Positions 1-5,775 of a stretch of 7,616 bases of DNA are shown one piece after another. Source of the DNA: Acinetobacter sp. (GTDB lineage Bacteria; Pseudomonadota; Gammaproteobacteria; Pseudomonadales; Moraxellaceae); assembly GCA_030523805.1 (NCBI GenBank), contig JAUNHS010000082.1, positions 1 through 7,616 of the forward strand. The letters are read 5' to 3'. The notes under the pieces are model-generated. The model was not told the origin of the DNA. It did not search any database and was given only the letters and a program-made list of their open reading frames with translations. A program made the position numbers and the translations under genes. How positions within the stretch are numbered: position 1 is the stretch's first letter; every line of letters starts with the position of its first letter.

Positions 1-1
1 A

Positions 2-640
2 TCAAAACCCATCACAAAAGCGTAATGGCTGCGTTAAAGGTTTACCCATATAATGCACCGAACCATCATGCTGATGCTGAATTTGACCCTGACAAATCCA
101 CTGCACCACTTGTGGATAAATTAAATGCTCCAATTGATGCACACGTTCGGCAAGTTGTTCAGCAGTTTCATTGCCCTTTACTTTTAACACACCTTGAGCC
201 ACAGCACAACCAGAATCTAACTCAGGCGTAACAAAATGTGCTGTACAACCATGGAAAACATCGCCCGTTCGTAATACACGCTGATGAGTGTGCATTCCCT
301 TATAATAAGGCAATAATGATGGGTGAATATTAATCATTTTACCTTGCCATAAGCGAACAAATTCATCACTTAAAATTCGCATAAAGCCTGCAAGTACTAC
401 AAAATCTGCTTGCCAAGCCAATAATTGCTGGTGCATTTGCTGGTCAAACAAGACACGATTAGGGAAATCTTTATGCGAAATGACGGCAGTAGGTATCTGT
501 GCCTGTGTCGCACGTTGCAAAGCATAGGCATCGGCTTGGTTAGAAAGTACACCGACCATGTGCGTTGCCAAACCTGCATCAATCAATGCTTGTAAATTAC
601 TACCATGCCCAGAAACAAGAACTGCGATTTTCATTGTCAT
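2..640 (-). CDS. purN: Phosphoribosylglycinamide formyltransferase (GAR transformylase)
   Basis: This cytosolic enzyme transfers a formyl group from 10-formyltetrahydrofolate to GAR, giving formyl-GAR, the third step of purine synthesis. The 212-residue protein is complete, with its TGA stop at 2-4, and matches the family's usual length of about 210. Visible motifs are the N-terminal phosphate-binding GSNLQAL (residues 13-19), LAGFMRIL (83-90), and the catalytic block NIHPSLLPYYKG (104-115). N104, H106 and D142 (in PELDSG) correspond to the Asn/His/Asp triad of the E. coli enzyme. Two start codons lie close together (ATGACAATG): 640 gives MTMKIAVL and 634 gives MKIAVL. Neither has a clear Shine-Dalgarno sequence, so the first is only a default choice. 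The gene follows purM on the same strand after 132 bases, a pairing common in bacteria, but a terminator-like hairpin lies between them. The identity is very secure. Confidence 0.97.
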   Translation of the reverse strand: MTMKIAVLVSGHGSNLQALIDAGLATHMVGVLSNQADAYALQRATQAQIPTAVISHKDFPNRVLFDQQMHQQLLAWQADFVVLAGFMRILSDEFVRLWQGKMINIHPSLLPYYKGMHTHQRVLRTGDVFHGCTAHFVTPELDSGCAVAQGVLKVKGNETAEQLAERVHQLEHLIYPQVVQWICQGQIQHQHDGSVHYMGKPLTQPLRFCDGF

Positions 641-671
641 TCAAAGTGTTAAAATAAAACAAAGTCAATAT

Positions 672-713
672 AAAAATCCCCTAAAGTCTGAATAAAATCA
701 ATACTATAGGGGA
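672..713 (-). terminator. Terminator-like hairpin between purM and purN
   Basis: Read on the minus strand, the arm TCCCCTA (713-707) pairs perfectly with TAGGGGA (683-677). After one A/A mismatch (seen on the plus strand) the stem extends by three more pairs (685-687 with 703-705), leaving a 15-base loop. The 3' arm is followed directly by TTTTT (676-672), the form of a minus-strand intrinsic terminator. The plus-strand reading has no T-tract, so the direction fits purM. It could end most purM transcripts or act as a leaky attenuator ahead of purN. The rest of the 641-772 gap holds only weak AT-rich repeats. A TATATT hexamer (672-667, minus) could be a purN -10, but no good -35 is visible. 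Confidence 0.55.
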
Positions 714-772
714 GATGAGAAATGGTAAGTATAAGGAAATAACTTACACAGTCGGCAATTTTGCTTTAAATT

Positions 773-1828
773 TTAAGCAAAAATCACACGGATTTTTTCA
801 TCTGCACCTTCAACAGATTGTGCATTTTCTTGAATATAACCAATTTGCCATGCTTTTTCGCCTTGAGCATTTAAAATGTCAATGGTTTTTTGAGCATCGT
901 CAGCATTTACAGCAATCACCATGCCTACGCCACAGTTGAATGTACGATACATTTCAAAGCGTTCTACACCGCCTTCACGCTGTAATAATTGGAATAATTC
1001 TGGCCATTGCCATGAGCTTTCGTTGATGACCGCTTGAGCACCATTTGGCAATACACGTGGTAAATTGCCTGGTAAGCCACCACCTGTAATGTGTGCCATT
1101 GCGTGTACATCTACTTGTTTACACAATTCTAATACTGGCTTCACATAAATGCGTGTCGGTTCCATTGCGGCATCGGCAAGGCTACGACCATCAACCTGTT
1201 GATTTAAATCTAAATTTTTAACATCAATGATTTTACGTAGTAGCGAATAACCATTTGAATGTGCACCACTAGACGCAACACCAATCAATACATCGCCAGC
1301 TTTTACTTTAGAGCCATCAATGATTTTGCTTGCTTCAACCACACCCACAGCAAAGCCTGCTAAATCGTAATCTTCGCCTTCGTACATACCTGGCATTTCA
1401 GCAGTTTCCCCACCGACCAAAGCACAGCCAGCCAATTCACAGCCTTTTCCAATGCCTGTAACCACATTTGCCGCCACATCTACATTTAAATGACCTGTTG
1501 CATAATAATCTAGGAAAAATAATGGCTCAGCACCTGTTACCAATAAATCATTTACACACATTGCCACCAAGTCTTGACCAATGGTATCGTGGCGATTTAA
1601 GTTTAGGGCAAGGCGTAATTTTGTACCCACACCATCTGTACCAGAAACAAGTACAGGCTCTTCATATCCTTTAGGGATTTTGCACAATGCACCAAACCCA
1701 CCTAAACCACCCATGACTTCAGGGCGAGTAGTACGTTTTGCGACCGATTTAATACGATCAACTAAGGCATCGCCAGCTTCAATATCTACACCAGCATCTT
1801 TATAGCTTAAACCAGTTGTATTGCTCAT
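773..1828 (-). CDS. purM: Phosphoribosylformylglycinamidine cyclo-ligase (AIR synthetase)
   Basis: This cytosolic enzyme uses ATP to close the imidazole ring of FGAM, making AIR, the fifth step of purine synthesis. The 351-residue product fits the family's usual 345-356. Motifs in order are [12 protein letters not shown] (residues 8-19), the nucleotide-binding GTDGVGTKL (63-71), [17 protein letters not shown] (86-102), [11 protein letters not shown] (139-149), [14 protein letters not shown] (187-200 region), [16 protein letters not shown] (246-261) and [10 protein letters not shown] (294-303). All are intact, and the order is that of the PurM/PurL/SelD superfamily. The frame stays open back to a TTG at 1993, but that extension of 55 residues is unlike PurM. 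The ATG at 1828 gives the usual N-terminus ([13 protein letters not shown]) and has a weak GGGA seven bases upstream. The gene is divergent from zapE and probably leads the purM-purN unit. Confidence 0.98.
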   Translation of the reverse strand: MSNTTGLSYKDAGVDIEAGDALVDRIKSVAKRTTRPEVMGGLGGFGALCKIPKGYEEPVLVSGTDGVGTKLRLALNLNRHDTIGQDLVAMCVNDLLVTGAEPLFFLDYYATGHLNVDVAANVVTGIGKGCELAGCALVGGETAEMPGMYEGEDYDLAGFAVGVVEASKIIDGSKVKAGDVLIGVASSGAHSNGYSLLRKIIDVKNLDLNQQVDGRSLADAAMEPTRIYVKPVLELCKQVDVHAMAHITGGGLPGNLPRVLPNGAQAVINESSWQWPELFQLLQREGGVERFEMYRTFNCGVGMVIAVNADDAQKTIDILNAQGEKAWQIGYIQENAQSVEGADEKIRVIFA

Positions 1829-1865
1829 GTTCAAATCCCAAAAATAGAATAAAAAGATGGGGCAT

Positions 1866-1871
1866 ATTGTA
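1866..1871 (-). promoter_or_regulatory. Candidate -10 box of the purM promoter
   Basis: On the minus strand this reads TACAAT, a five-of-six match to the sigma-70 -10 consensus. It lies about 38 bases upstream of the purM ATG, so the leader would be about 30 bases. The -35 region at 16-18 bases further upstream (around ACACTT) matches the consensus poorly. I saw no convincing match to the E. coli PurR operator in the 1829-2072 divergent region. The position is reasonable, but the call rests on one hexamer. Confidence 0.45.
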
Positions 1872-2031
1872 ACTGATTTTTTAGAAAAAGTGTTATGCAA
1901 AACAAGAGAAAAGCCATTGCACCATTTAATTTTGATGAAAAATAACACAATATTTGCAGTAAATTTCGTGTAAATGTTGAATTTTATCAGCAAAAAGTCG
2001 TGAAGCTATTTTATCGCTGAGCATGATTGGT

Positions 2032-2037
2032 TATACT
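2032..2037 (+). promoter_or_regulatory. Candidate -10 box of the zapE promoter
   Basis: TATACT is a five-of-six match to the sigma-70 -10 consensus and sits 35 bases before the zapE ATG. The -35 region (TTTTAT at 17-base spacing) is weak. The same hexamer occurs in front of glcB and the exporter gene, which strengthens the call. The rest of the 244-base divergent region (1829-2072) is AT-rich, and I saw no open frame or strong operator in it. Confidence 0.45.
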
Positions 2038-2063
2038 TGCAGATAAAGATTACATACCATCGT

Positions 2064-2067
2064 AGGA
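2064..2067 (+). promoter_or_regulatory. Ribosome binding site deciding the zapE start
   Basis: AGGA lies five bases before the ATG at 2073. This supports that ATG over the in-frame TTG at 2037, which overlaps the candidate -10 box and would add 12 residues (beginning MQIKITYHRRIF) with no family resemblance. Confidence 0.65.
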
Positions 2068-2072
2068 TTTTT

Positions 2073-3221
2073 ATGTCAAAATTTGATGCCAGCCAGACTT
2101 ATCCAGCCCATAGCCCAGCGGCACGCTATGCACAAGCCATTTCATCAGGGCAATTTTTAGCCGATGATGCTCAAGCACAAGCTGTTGGCGAATTACAACG
2201 TATTTGGCAACAATTGATTGATTTTGAACAAAATTCAAAAGGATTTTTTGCACGCTTTCGTAAAAACCCACACCCAGATGGTGTGTATATGTGGGGTGGT
2301 GTGGGGCGTGGTAAAACATGGTTGATGGATCAATTTTATGATGCTGTACCATTGGAACGTAAAACACGCTTGCACTTTCACCATTTTATGCAATATGTGC
2401 ATAAGGAATTGAACAAACTTTCTGGTCAGCAAAATCCATTGGATACCGTCGCTGACCAAATTTGCCAACAAGCGATTGTGATTTGTTTTGATGAATTTTT
2501 CGTTTCTAACGTTACCGATGCCATGATTTTGGGGGATTTATTCCAAAAGCTGTTCCAGCGTGGGATTACATTGGTGGCAACATCAAATATTGAACCTGAT
2601 GGTTTGTATAAAAATGGCATTCATCGTGATCGCTTTTTGCCGACCATTGACTTGGTGAAAAAGCATTGCACCATTTTAAATGTAGATGCTGGCGTGGATT
2701 ATCGTTTGCGTGTATTGAAGCAAGCACAGCTATTTAAATCGCCACTTTCAGAAGAAACATCACAATGGCTACAAGGGCGATTTAATGCCTTGCTTGGTGG
2801 CAAAGAAGTGCAACATACACCGATTCAGGTCAATAACCGTGATGTAGAAACCATTGCCCATACGGACGATATGCTGTGGTGTGATTTTAAGGAATTGTGC
2901 TATAAGCCACGCAGCCCAGCGGATTTTATTGAATTGGCAAACCGTTATAATACGATTTTAGTGAGTGATGTGCCACATTTAAATGATGTGGTGGACAATC
3001 CTACACGTCGTTTTATTTATTTGGTTGATGAATTTTATGACCGTGGCGTAAAATTATTGCTGACTTCACAAGATAGTATTATTGAACTGTATCAAGGCGA
3101 AAAATTGGCATTTGAGATTGAGCGTACTCGTTCACGTTTGCTAGAAATGCAGTCTGATGATTATTTAAATTCGGCACATCGCCAAATTCAAGCCAGCGAT
3201 ACGGATAATGAAGTGCTGTAA
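2073..3221 (+). CDS. zapE: Cell division protein ZapE (AFG1-like ATPase)
   Basis: The product is a P-loop ATPase of the AFG1/ZapE family. In E. coli, ZapE associates with the Z-ring and affects FtsZ polymers, especially under stress; this role is inferred here from the family. The protein is 382 residues, close to E. coli ZapE (about 375). The Walker A motif is GGVGRGKT (residues 75-82, with K81 and T82), followed by the family block RLHFHHFMQYVH (99-110). Walker B is IVICFDEF (135-142, with D140 and E141), followed by DAMILGDLF. A sensor-1 type TSN (170-172) and the arginines of HRDRFLPT (184-191) follow, then the C-terminal DEFYDRGVKLLLTS (319-332). No signal peptide or membrane segment is visible. 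It is divergent from purM, is followed 43 bases later by a strong terminator, and is probably monocistronic. Confidence 0.95.
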   Translation: MSKFDASQTYPAHSPAARYAQAISSGQFLADDAQAQAVGELQRIWQQLIDFEQNSKGFFARFRKNPHPDGVYMWGGVGRGKTWLMDQFYDAVPLERKTRLHFHHFMQYVHKELNKLSGQQNPLDTVADQICQQAIVICFDEFFVSNVTDAMILGDLFQKLFQRGITLVATSNIEPDGLYKNGIHRDRFLPTIDLVKKHCTILNVDAGVDYRLRVLKQAQLFKSPLSEETSQWLQGRFNALLGGKEVQHTPIQVNNRDVETIAHTDDMLWCDFKELCYKPRSPADFIELANRYNTILVSDVPHLNDVVDNPTRRFIYLVDEFYDRGVKLLLTSQDSIIELYQGEKLAFEIERTRSRLLEMQSDDYLNSAHRQIQASDTDNEVL

Positions 3222-3264
3222 TTTGCACGCAATCATGCGTAGGCAATGATGTGAAATCCATAGG

Positions 3265-3292
3265 ATAAGGCAAGAAATTGCCTTATTTTTTT
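3265..3292 (+). terminator. Intrinsic terminator of zapE
   Basis: A perfect nine-pair stem, ATAAGGCAA (3265-3273) with TTGCCTTAT (3278-3286), encloses a GAAA tetraloop of the stable GNRA class. It runs directly into seven T's (3286-3292). It begins 43 bases after the zapE stop. The opposite strand has no T-tract, so it acts in the plus direction only. Confidence 0.93.
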
Positions 3293-3381
3293 GTTTATAT
3301 AGAATATAACTTTAGTCTTAAAGGTCAAAAATAGGAATGTGTAAAATGATTTTGTTTAGTTATAAGTATTTGATTTTAATG

Positions 3382-3398
3382 AATTATTTAAAATAATT
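3382..3398. repeat. AT-only palindrome upstream of glcB
   Basis: AATTATTT (3382-3389) and AAATAATT (3391-3398) are perfect eight-base inverted arms around one central A. The site lies about 60 bases upstream of the glcB -10 box in the 211-base stretch between the zapE terminator and glcB, which is very AT-rich. It could be a protein-binding site or simply a product of low complexity. No known operator is recognised. Confidence 0.3.
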
Positions 3399-3424
3399 TA
3401 TGTTATAAATAATCGGTATTTTAT

Positions 3425-3452
3425 AAAAAAATTATGCTAGGCAAAGCATAAT
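3425..3452. promoter_or_regulatory. Inverted repeat with A-tract over the glcB -35 region
   Basis: ATTATGCT (3431-3438) and AGCATAAT (3445-3452) form a perfect eight-pair inverted repeat around six bases (AGGCAA). A run of seven A's (3425-3431) precedes it. The repeat covers the positions where the -35 box of the glcB promoter should be, which suits a repressor or activator operator. Read on the minus strand it is a hairpin followed by seven T's, so it could also terminate antisense transcription coming out of glcB. The structure is certain; the role is inferred. Confidence 0.5.
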
Positions 3453-3456
3453 AAAT

Positions 3457-3465
3457 TGTTATACT
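3457..3465 (+). promoter_or_regulatory. Extended -10 promoter element of glcB
   Basis: TGTTATACT fits the extended -10 form TGnTATAAT, with TATACT at 3460-3465. Transcription would start near 3472, giving a leader of roughly 33 bases. The -35 position falls inside the inverted repeat at 3431-3452 and has no consensus match (CTAGGC at 17-base spacing). An extended -10 can compensate for this, or the promoter may need an activator. Confidence 0.6.
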
Positions 3466-3492
3466 AAAAATCTCATATTTCCCAGTTTGGAT

Positions 3493-3496
3493 AGGA
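3493..3496 (+). promoter_or_regulatory. Ribosome binding site deciding the glcB start
   Basis: AGGA lies eight bases before the ATG at 3505. An in-frame TTG at 3487 would add six residues (beginning MDRTKI), but it lies upstream of this site and lacks a Shine-Dalgarno of its own. Confidence 0.7.
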
Positions 3497-3504
3497 CGAA
3501 AATC

Positions 3505-5664
3505 ATGACTGAACGTATTCAACAAGGCAAATTAGCCATCGCTAAAGAATTGTACGATTTTATTGAAAATGAAGCATTGCCAAATAGTGGGTTGGACAGT
3601 GCGACTTATTGGAAAAATTTTGAGCAAGTAGTCGTTGATCTTAGCCCAAAAAATACAGCACTTTTACAAAAGCGTGATGAAATTCAAGCAAAATTAGATG
3701 CATGGCATCGCAATAATCCATTTGAGCCAGCAGCATATAAAGCCTTTTTACAAGAAATTGGCTATCTTGTGCCAGATGTAGAAGATTTTAAAATTACTAC
3801 TGAAAATGTAGATGATGAAATTGCGACTATTGCAGGGGCTCAGTTGGTTGTGCCTGTGCGTAATGCTCGTTATTGCTTAAATGCTGCTAATGCTCGTTGG
3901 GGTTCATTGTACGATGCGTTGTACGGTTTTGATGTAATTCCTGAAGCTGACGGTGCAGAAAAAGGCAAGGGTTACAACCCTGTGCGTGGCGAAAAAGTGA
4001 TTGCATTTGCTAAAAACTTTTTAGATGAAACGTTCCCATTAGCACAAGGTTCACACGCTGATGTAGAGCAATATCGCATTGAAAATCAATCACTTGTTGC
4101 TGTGGTAAATGGTCAAGCGACCACATTGAAAAATGCCGCTCAATTATTAGGTTTTAATGGCGATGCTCAAGCACCATCTGAAATCGTATTAAAAAATAAT
4201 GGTTTACACGTTATTATTGAAATTGATGCCAATAGTCCAATCGGTAAAACGGATAAAGCAGGCGTAAAAGATGTCGTGTTAGAAGCTGCGGTTACGACAA
4301 TTCAAGATTTGGAAGATTCGGTTGCTGCGGTAGATGCGGAAGAGAAGGTTGAAGGTTATCGCAACTGGCTTGGCTTGATGAAAGGCGATTTACAAGAAAC
4401 TTTAGAGAAAAATGGTAAAACCATTGTACGTTCGTTAAATAAAGACCGCACTTGCACAGGTTTAAATGGCGAAAGCATTACTTTGCATGGTCGTTCGTTG
4501 ATGTTATTGCGTAATGTCGGTCATTTGATGACTAACCCTGCGATTTTGGTTGATGGCAAGGAAATTTACGAAGGCATTATGGACGCATTAATCACGCCAT
4601 TATTAAGCATTGTAGATTTGCGTGGTCAAAATACGTTGCGTAACTCTCGTAAAGGTTCAATGTATATCGTGAAGCCAAAAATGCACGGCCCTGAAGAAGT
4701 GGCATTTGCTGTGGAATTATTTACTCGTGTAGAGCAGGCTTTAGGTTTACCTGAAAAATGCTTGAAAGTGGGTATCATGGACGAAGAACGCCGTACATCT
4801 GCAAACTTAAAAGCGTGTATTGCTCAAGCCAAAGACCGTACTATTTTCATTAATACAGGCTTTATGGATCGTACAGGCGATGAAATCCATACCTTGATGG
4901 AAGCTGGCCCATTTGTGCGTAAAGGCGAAGTGAAAGGTCAAATTTGGTTTGATGCCTATGAAAACCGTAACGTGATGATTGGTTTACAAACAGGTTTATT
5001 AGGCAAGGCTCAAATCGGTAAAGGAATGTGGCCAAAACCTGATATGTTAGCTGATATGTACAAAACCAAAATTGAACACCCACAAGCAGGTGCAAGCTGT
5101 GCATGGGTACCAAGCCCATCAGGTGCGGTGATTCACGCAATTCATTATCATCAATGCAACGTGGCAAATCGTCAGCAAGAGTTGCTGAGCACACAAGCAA
5201 AATCTTTAGATGATTTATTAACACCGCCTTTAGCAAAAGATACTAACTGGACAGCTGAAGAAATTACCAAAGAGTTGGAAAATAACTGTCAAGGTATTTT
5301 AGGTTATGTGGTGCGTTGGGTAGATTTGGGCGTAGGTTGTTCAAAAGTACCTGATATTAACAATGTCGGCTTGATGGAAGACCGTGCGACTTTGCGTATT
5401 TCATCACAACACGTTGCCAACTGGTTACGCCACAATATCGTAACTCGTGAGCAAGTGGAGGATGTATTGAAGCGTATGGCGAAAGTGGTTGATGAGCAAA
5501 ATGCCAATGACCCTGAATATACGCCAATGTCGCCAAATTATGATGGCATTGCATTCCAAGCGGCTTCAGACTTAATTTTCAAAGGTGCAGAGCAACCATC
5601 AGGTTATACTGAGCCGTTGTTACACGCTGCACGCTTGAAGTTAAAAGGCTATAAAGGCGATTAA
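3505..5664 (+). CDS. glcB: Malate synthase G
   Basis: This cytosolic enzyme condenses glyoxylate with acetyl-CoA to malate and CoA. It completes the glyoxylate bypass during growth on acetate or fatty acids and also consumes glyoxylate from glycolate. The 719-residue length fits the long, monomeric G isoform (E. coli GlcB is 723) rather than the roughly 530-residue A isoform. Family motifs include [16 protein letters not shown] (residues 126-141), [17 protein letters not shown] (329-345), [17 protein letters not shown] (422-438), [16 protein letters not shown] (448-463) and [19 protein letters not shown] (611-629). Compared from memory with the E. coli catalytic residues, R336, E427, D455 and D626 match the substrate arginine, the Mg-binding Glu and Asp, and the catalytic base. 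C612 matches the conserved cysteine near the active site. The gene stands alone, with its own promoter and terminator and no aceA or glcDEF nearby. No frameshift or lost residue was seen. Confidence 0.98.
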   Translation: MTERIQQGKLAIAKELYDFIENEALPNSGLDSATYWKNFEQVVVDLSPKNTALLQKRDEIQAKLDAWHRNNPFEPAAYKAFLQEIGYLVPDVEDFKITTENVDDEIATIAGAQLVVPVRNARYCLNAANARWGSLYDALYGFDVIPEADGAEKGKGYNPVRGEKVIAFAKNFLDETFPLAQGSHADVEQYRIENQSLVAVVNGQATTLKNAAQLLGFNGDAQAPSEIVLKNNGLHVIIEIDANSPIGKTDKAGVKDVVLEAAVTTIQDLEDSVAAVDAEEKVEGYRNWLGLMKGDLQETLEKNGKTIVRSLNKDRTCTGLNGESITLHGRSLMLLRNVGHLMTNPAILVDGKEIYEGIMDALITPLLSIVDLRGQNTLRNSRKGSMYIVKPKMHGPEEVAFAVELFTRVEQALGLPEKCLKVGIMDEERRTSANLKACIAQAKDRTIFINTGFMDRTGDEIHTLMEAGPFVRKGEVKGQIWFDAYENRNVMIGLQTGLLGKAQIGKGMWPKPDMLADMYKTKIEHPQAGASCAWVPSPSGAVIHAIHYHQCNVANRQQELLSTQAKSLDDLLTPPLAKDTNWTAEEITKELENNCQGILGYVVRWVDLGVGCSKVPDINNVGLMEDRATLRISSQHVANWLRHNIVTREQVEDVLKRMAKVVDEQNANDPEYTPMSPNYDGIAFQAASDLIFKGAEQPSGYTEPLLHAARLKLKGYKGD

Positions 5665-5688
5665 TTTATTTTAATCGTTTGAAAGCGT

Positions 5689-5724
5689 AAAAAGCATAAT
5701 GGGTTCGCCTGTTATGCTTTTTTT
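5689..5724 (+). terminator. Intrinsic terminator of glcB
   Basis: AAAAAGCATAA (5689-5699) pairs with TTATGCTTTTT (5712-5722). The stem continues inward through two G/T wobbles and two G-C pairs to a TTCG tetraloop (5704-5707). Seven T's (5718-5724) follow the core stem. It lies 24 bases after the glcB stop. The A-rich 5' arm means the opposite strand also ends in T's, so it may be bidirectional. No minus-strand gene is seen immediately downstream. Confidence 0.93.
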
Positions 5725-5733
5725 GTGTTTATT

Positions 5734-5742
5734 TGCTATACT
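5734..5742 (+). promoter_or_regulatory. Extended -10 promoter element of the exporter gene
   Basis: TGCTATACT fits TGnTATAAT and lies 33 bases before the exporter's ATG. It begins only ten bases after the T-tract of the glcB terminator. The -35 position (about 5713-5720) falls inside the 3' arm of that terminator, so the two elements are packed together. The -35 sequence itself is not consensus. Confidence 0.55.
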
Positions 5743-5775
5743 ATACCTACAAGTACACATTTTATAGCGAACACA

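Noticed and set aside
725..747. GTAAGT / ACTTAC inverted repeat in the purM-purN gap
   Set aside because: Only six pairs around an 11-base loop with no T-tract; expected by chance at this composition.
759..782. TTTTGCTT / AAGCAAAA inverted repeat at the purM stop codon
   Set aside because: The arms are AT-rich, it overlaps coding sequence, and no T-tract follows on either strand, so it is a poor terminator. The hairpin at 672-713 is the better candidate.
715..939. Plus-strand open frame over the purM 3' end
   Set aside because: Most of it is antisense to purM, its N-terminal part crosses the terminator gap, and no motif is visible.
1838..1859. CCCCAT...TGGG pairing in the purM leader that could mask the weak GGGA ribosome site
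   Set aside because: Only about four pairs across a loop longer than ten bases; too weak to claim a riboswitch or regulatory fold.
1829..1993. Open N-terminal extension of purM back to a TTG at 1993
   Set aside because: It adds 55 hydrophobic residues unlike any PurM, and it overlaps the purM -10 candidate. The ATG at 1828 gives the family's normal length and N-terminus.
2071..2620. Several overlapping minus-strand open frames inside zapE
   Set aside because: They overlap each other and a secure gene and show no protein-like domains.
3227..3250. Two small alternative hairpins (ACGCA/TGCGT and ATCAT/ATGAT) just after the zapE stop
   Set aside because: Five-pair stems only, and they sit before a strong terminator that explains the region.
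4862..5236. 124-codon open frame antisense to glcB
   Set aside because: It lies wholly inside a secure gene, has no recognisable motif, and is the kind of frame that biased codon use produces on the opposite strand.
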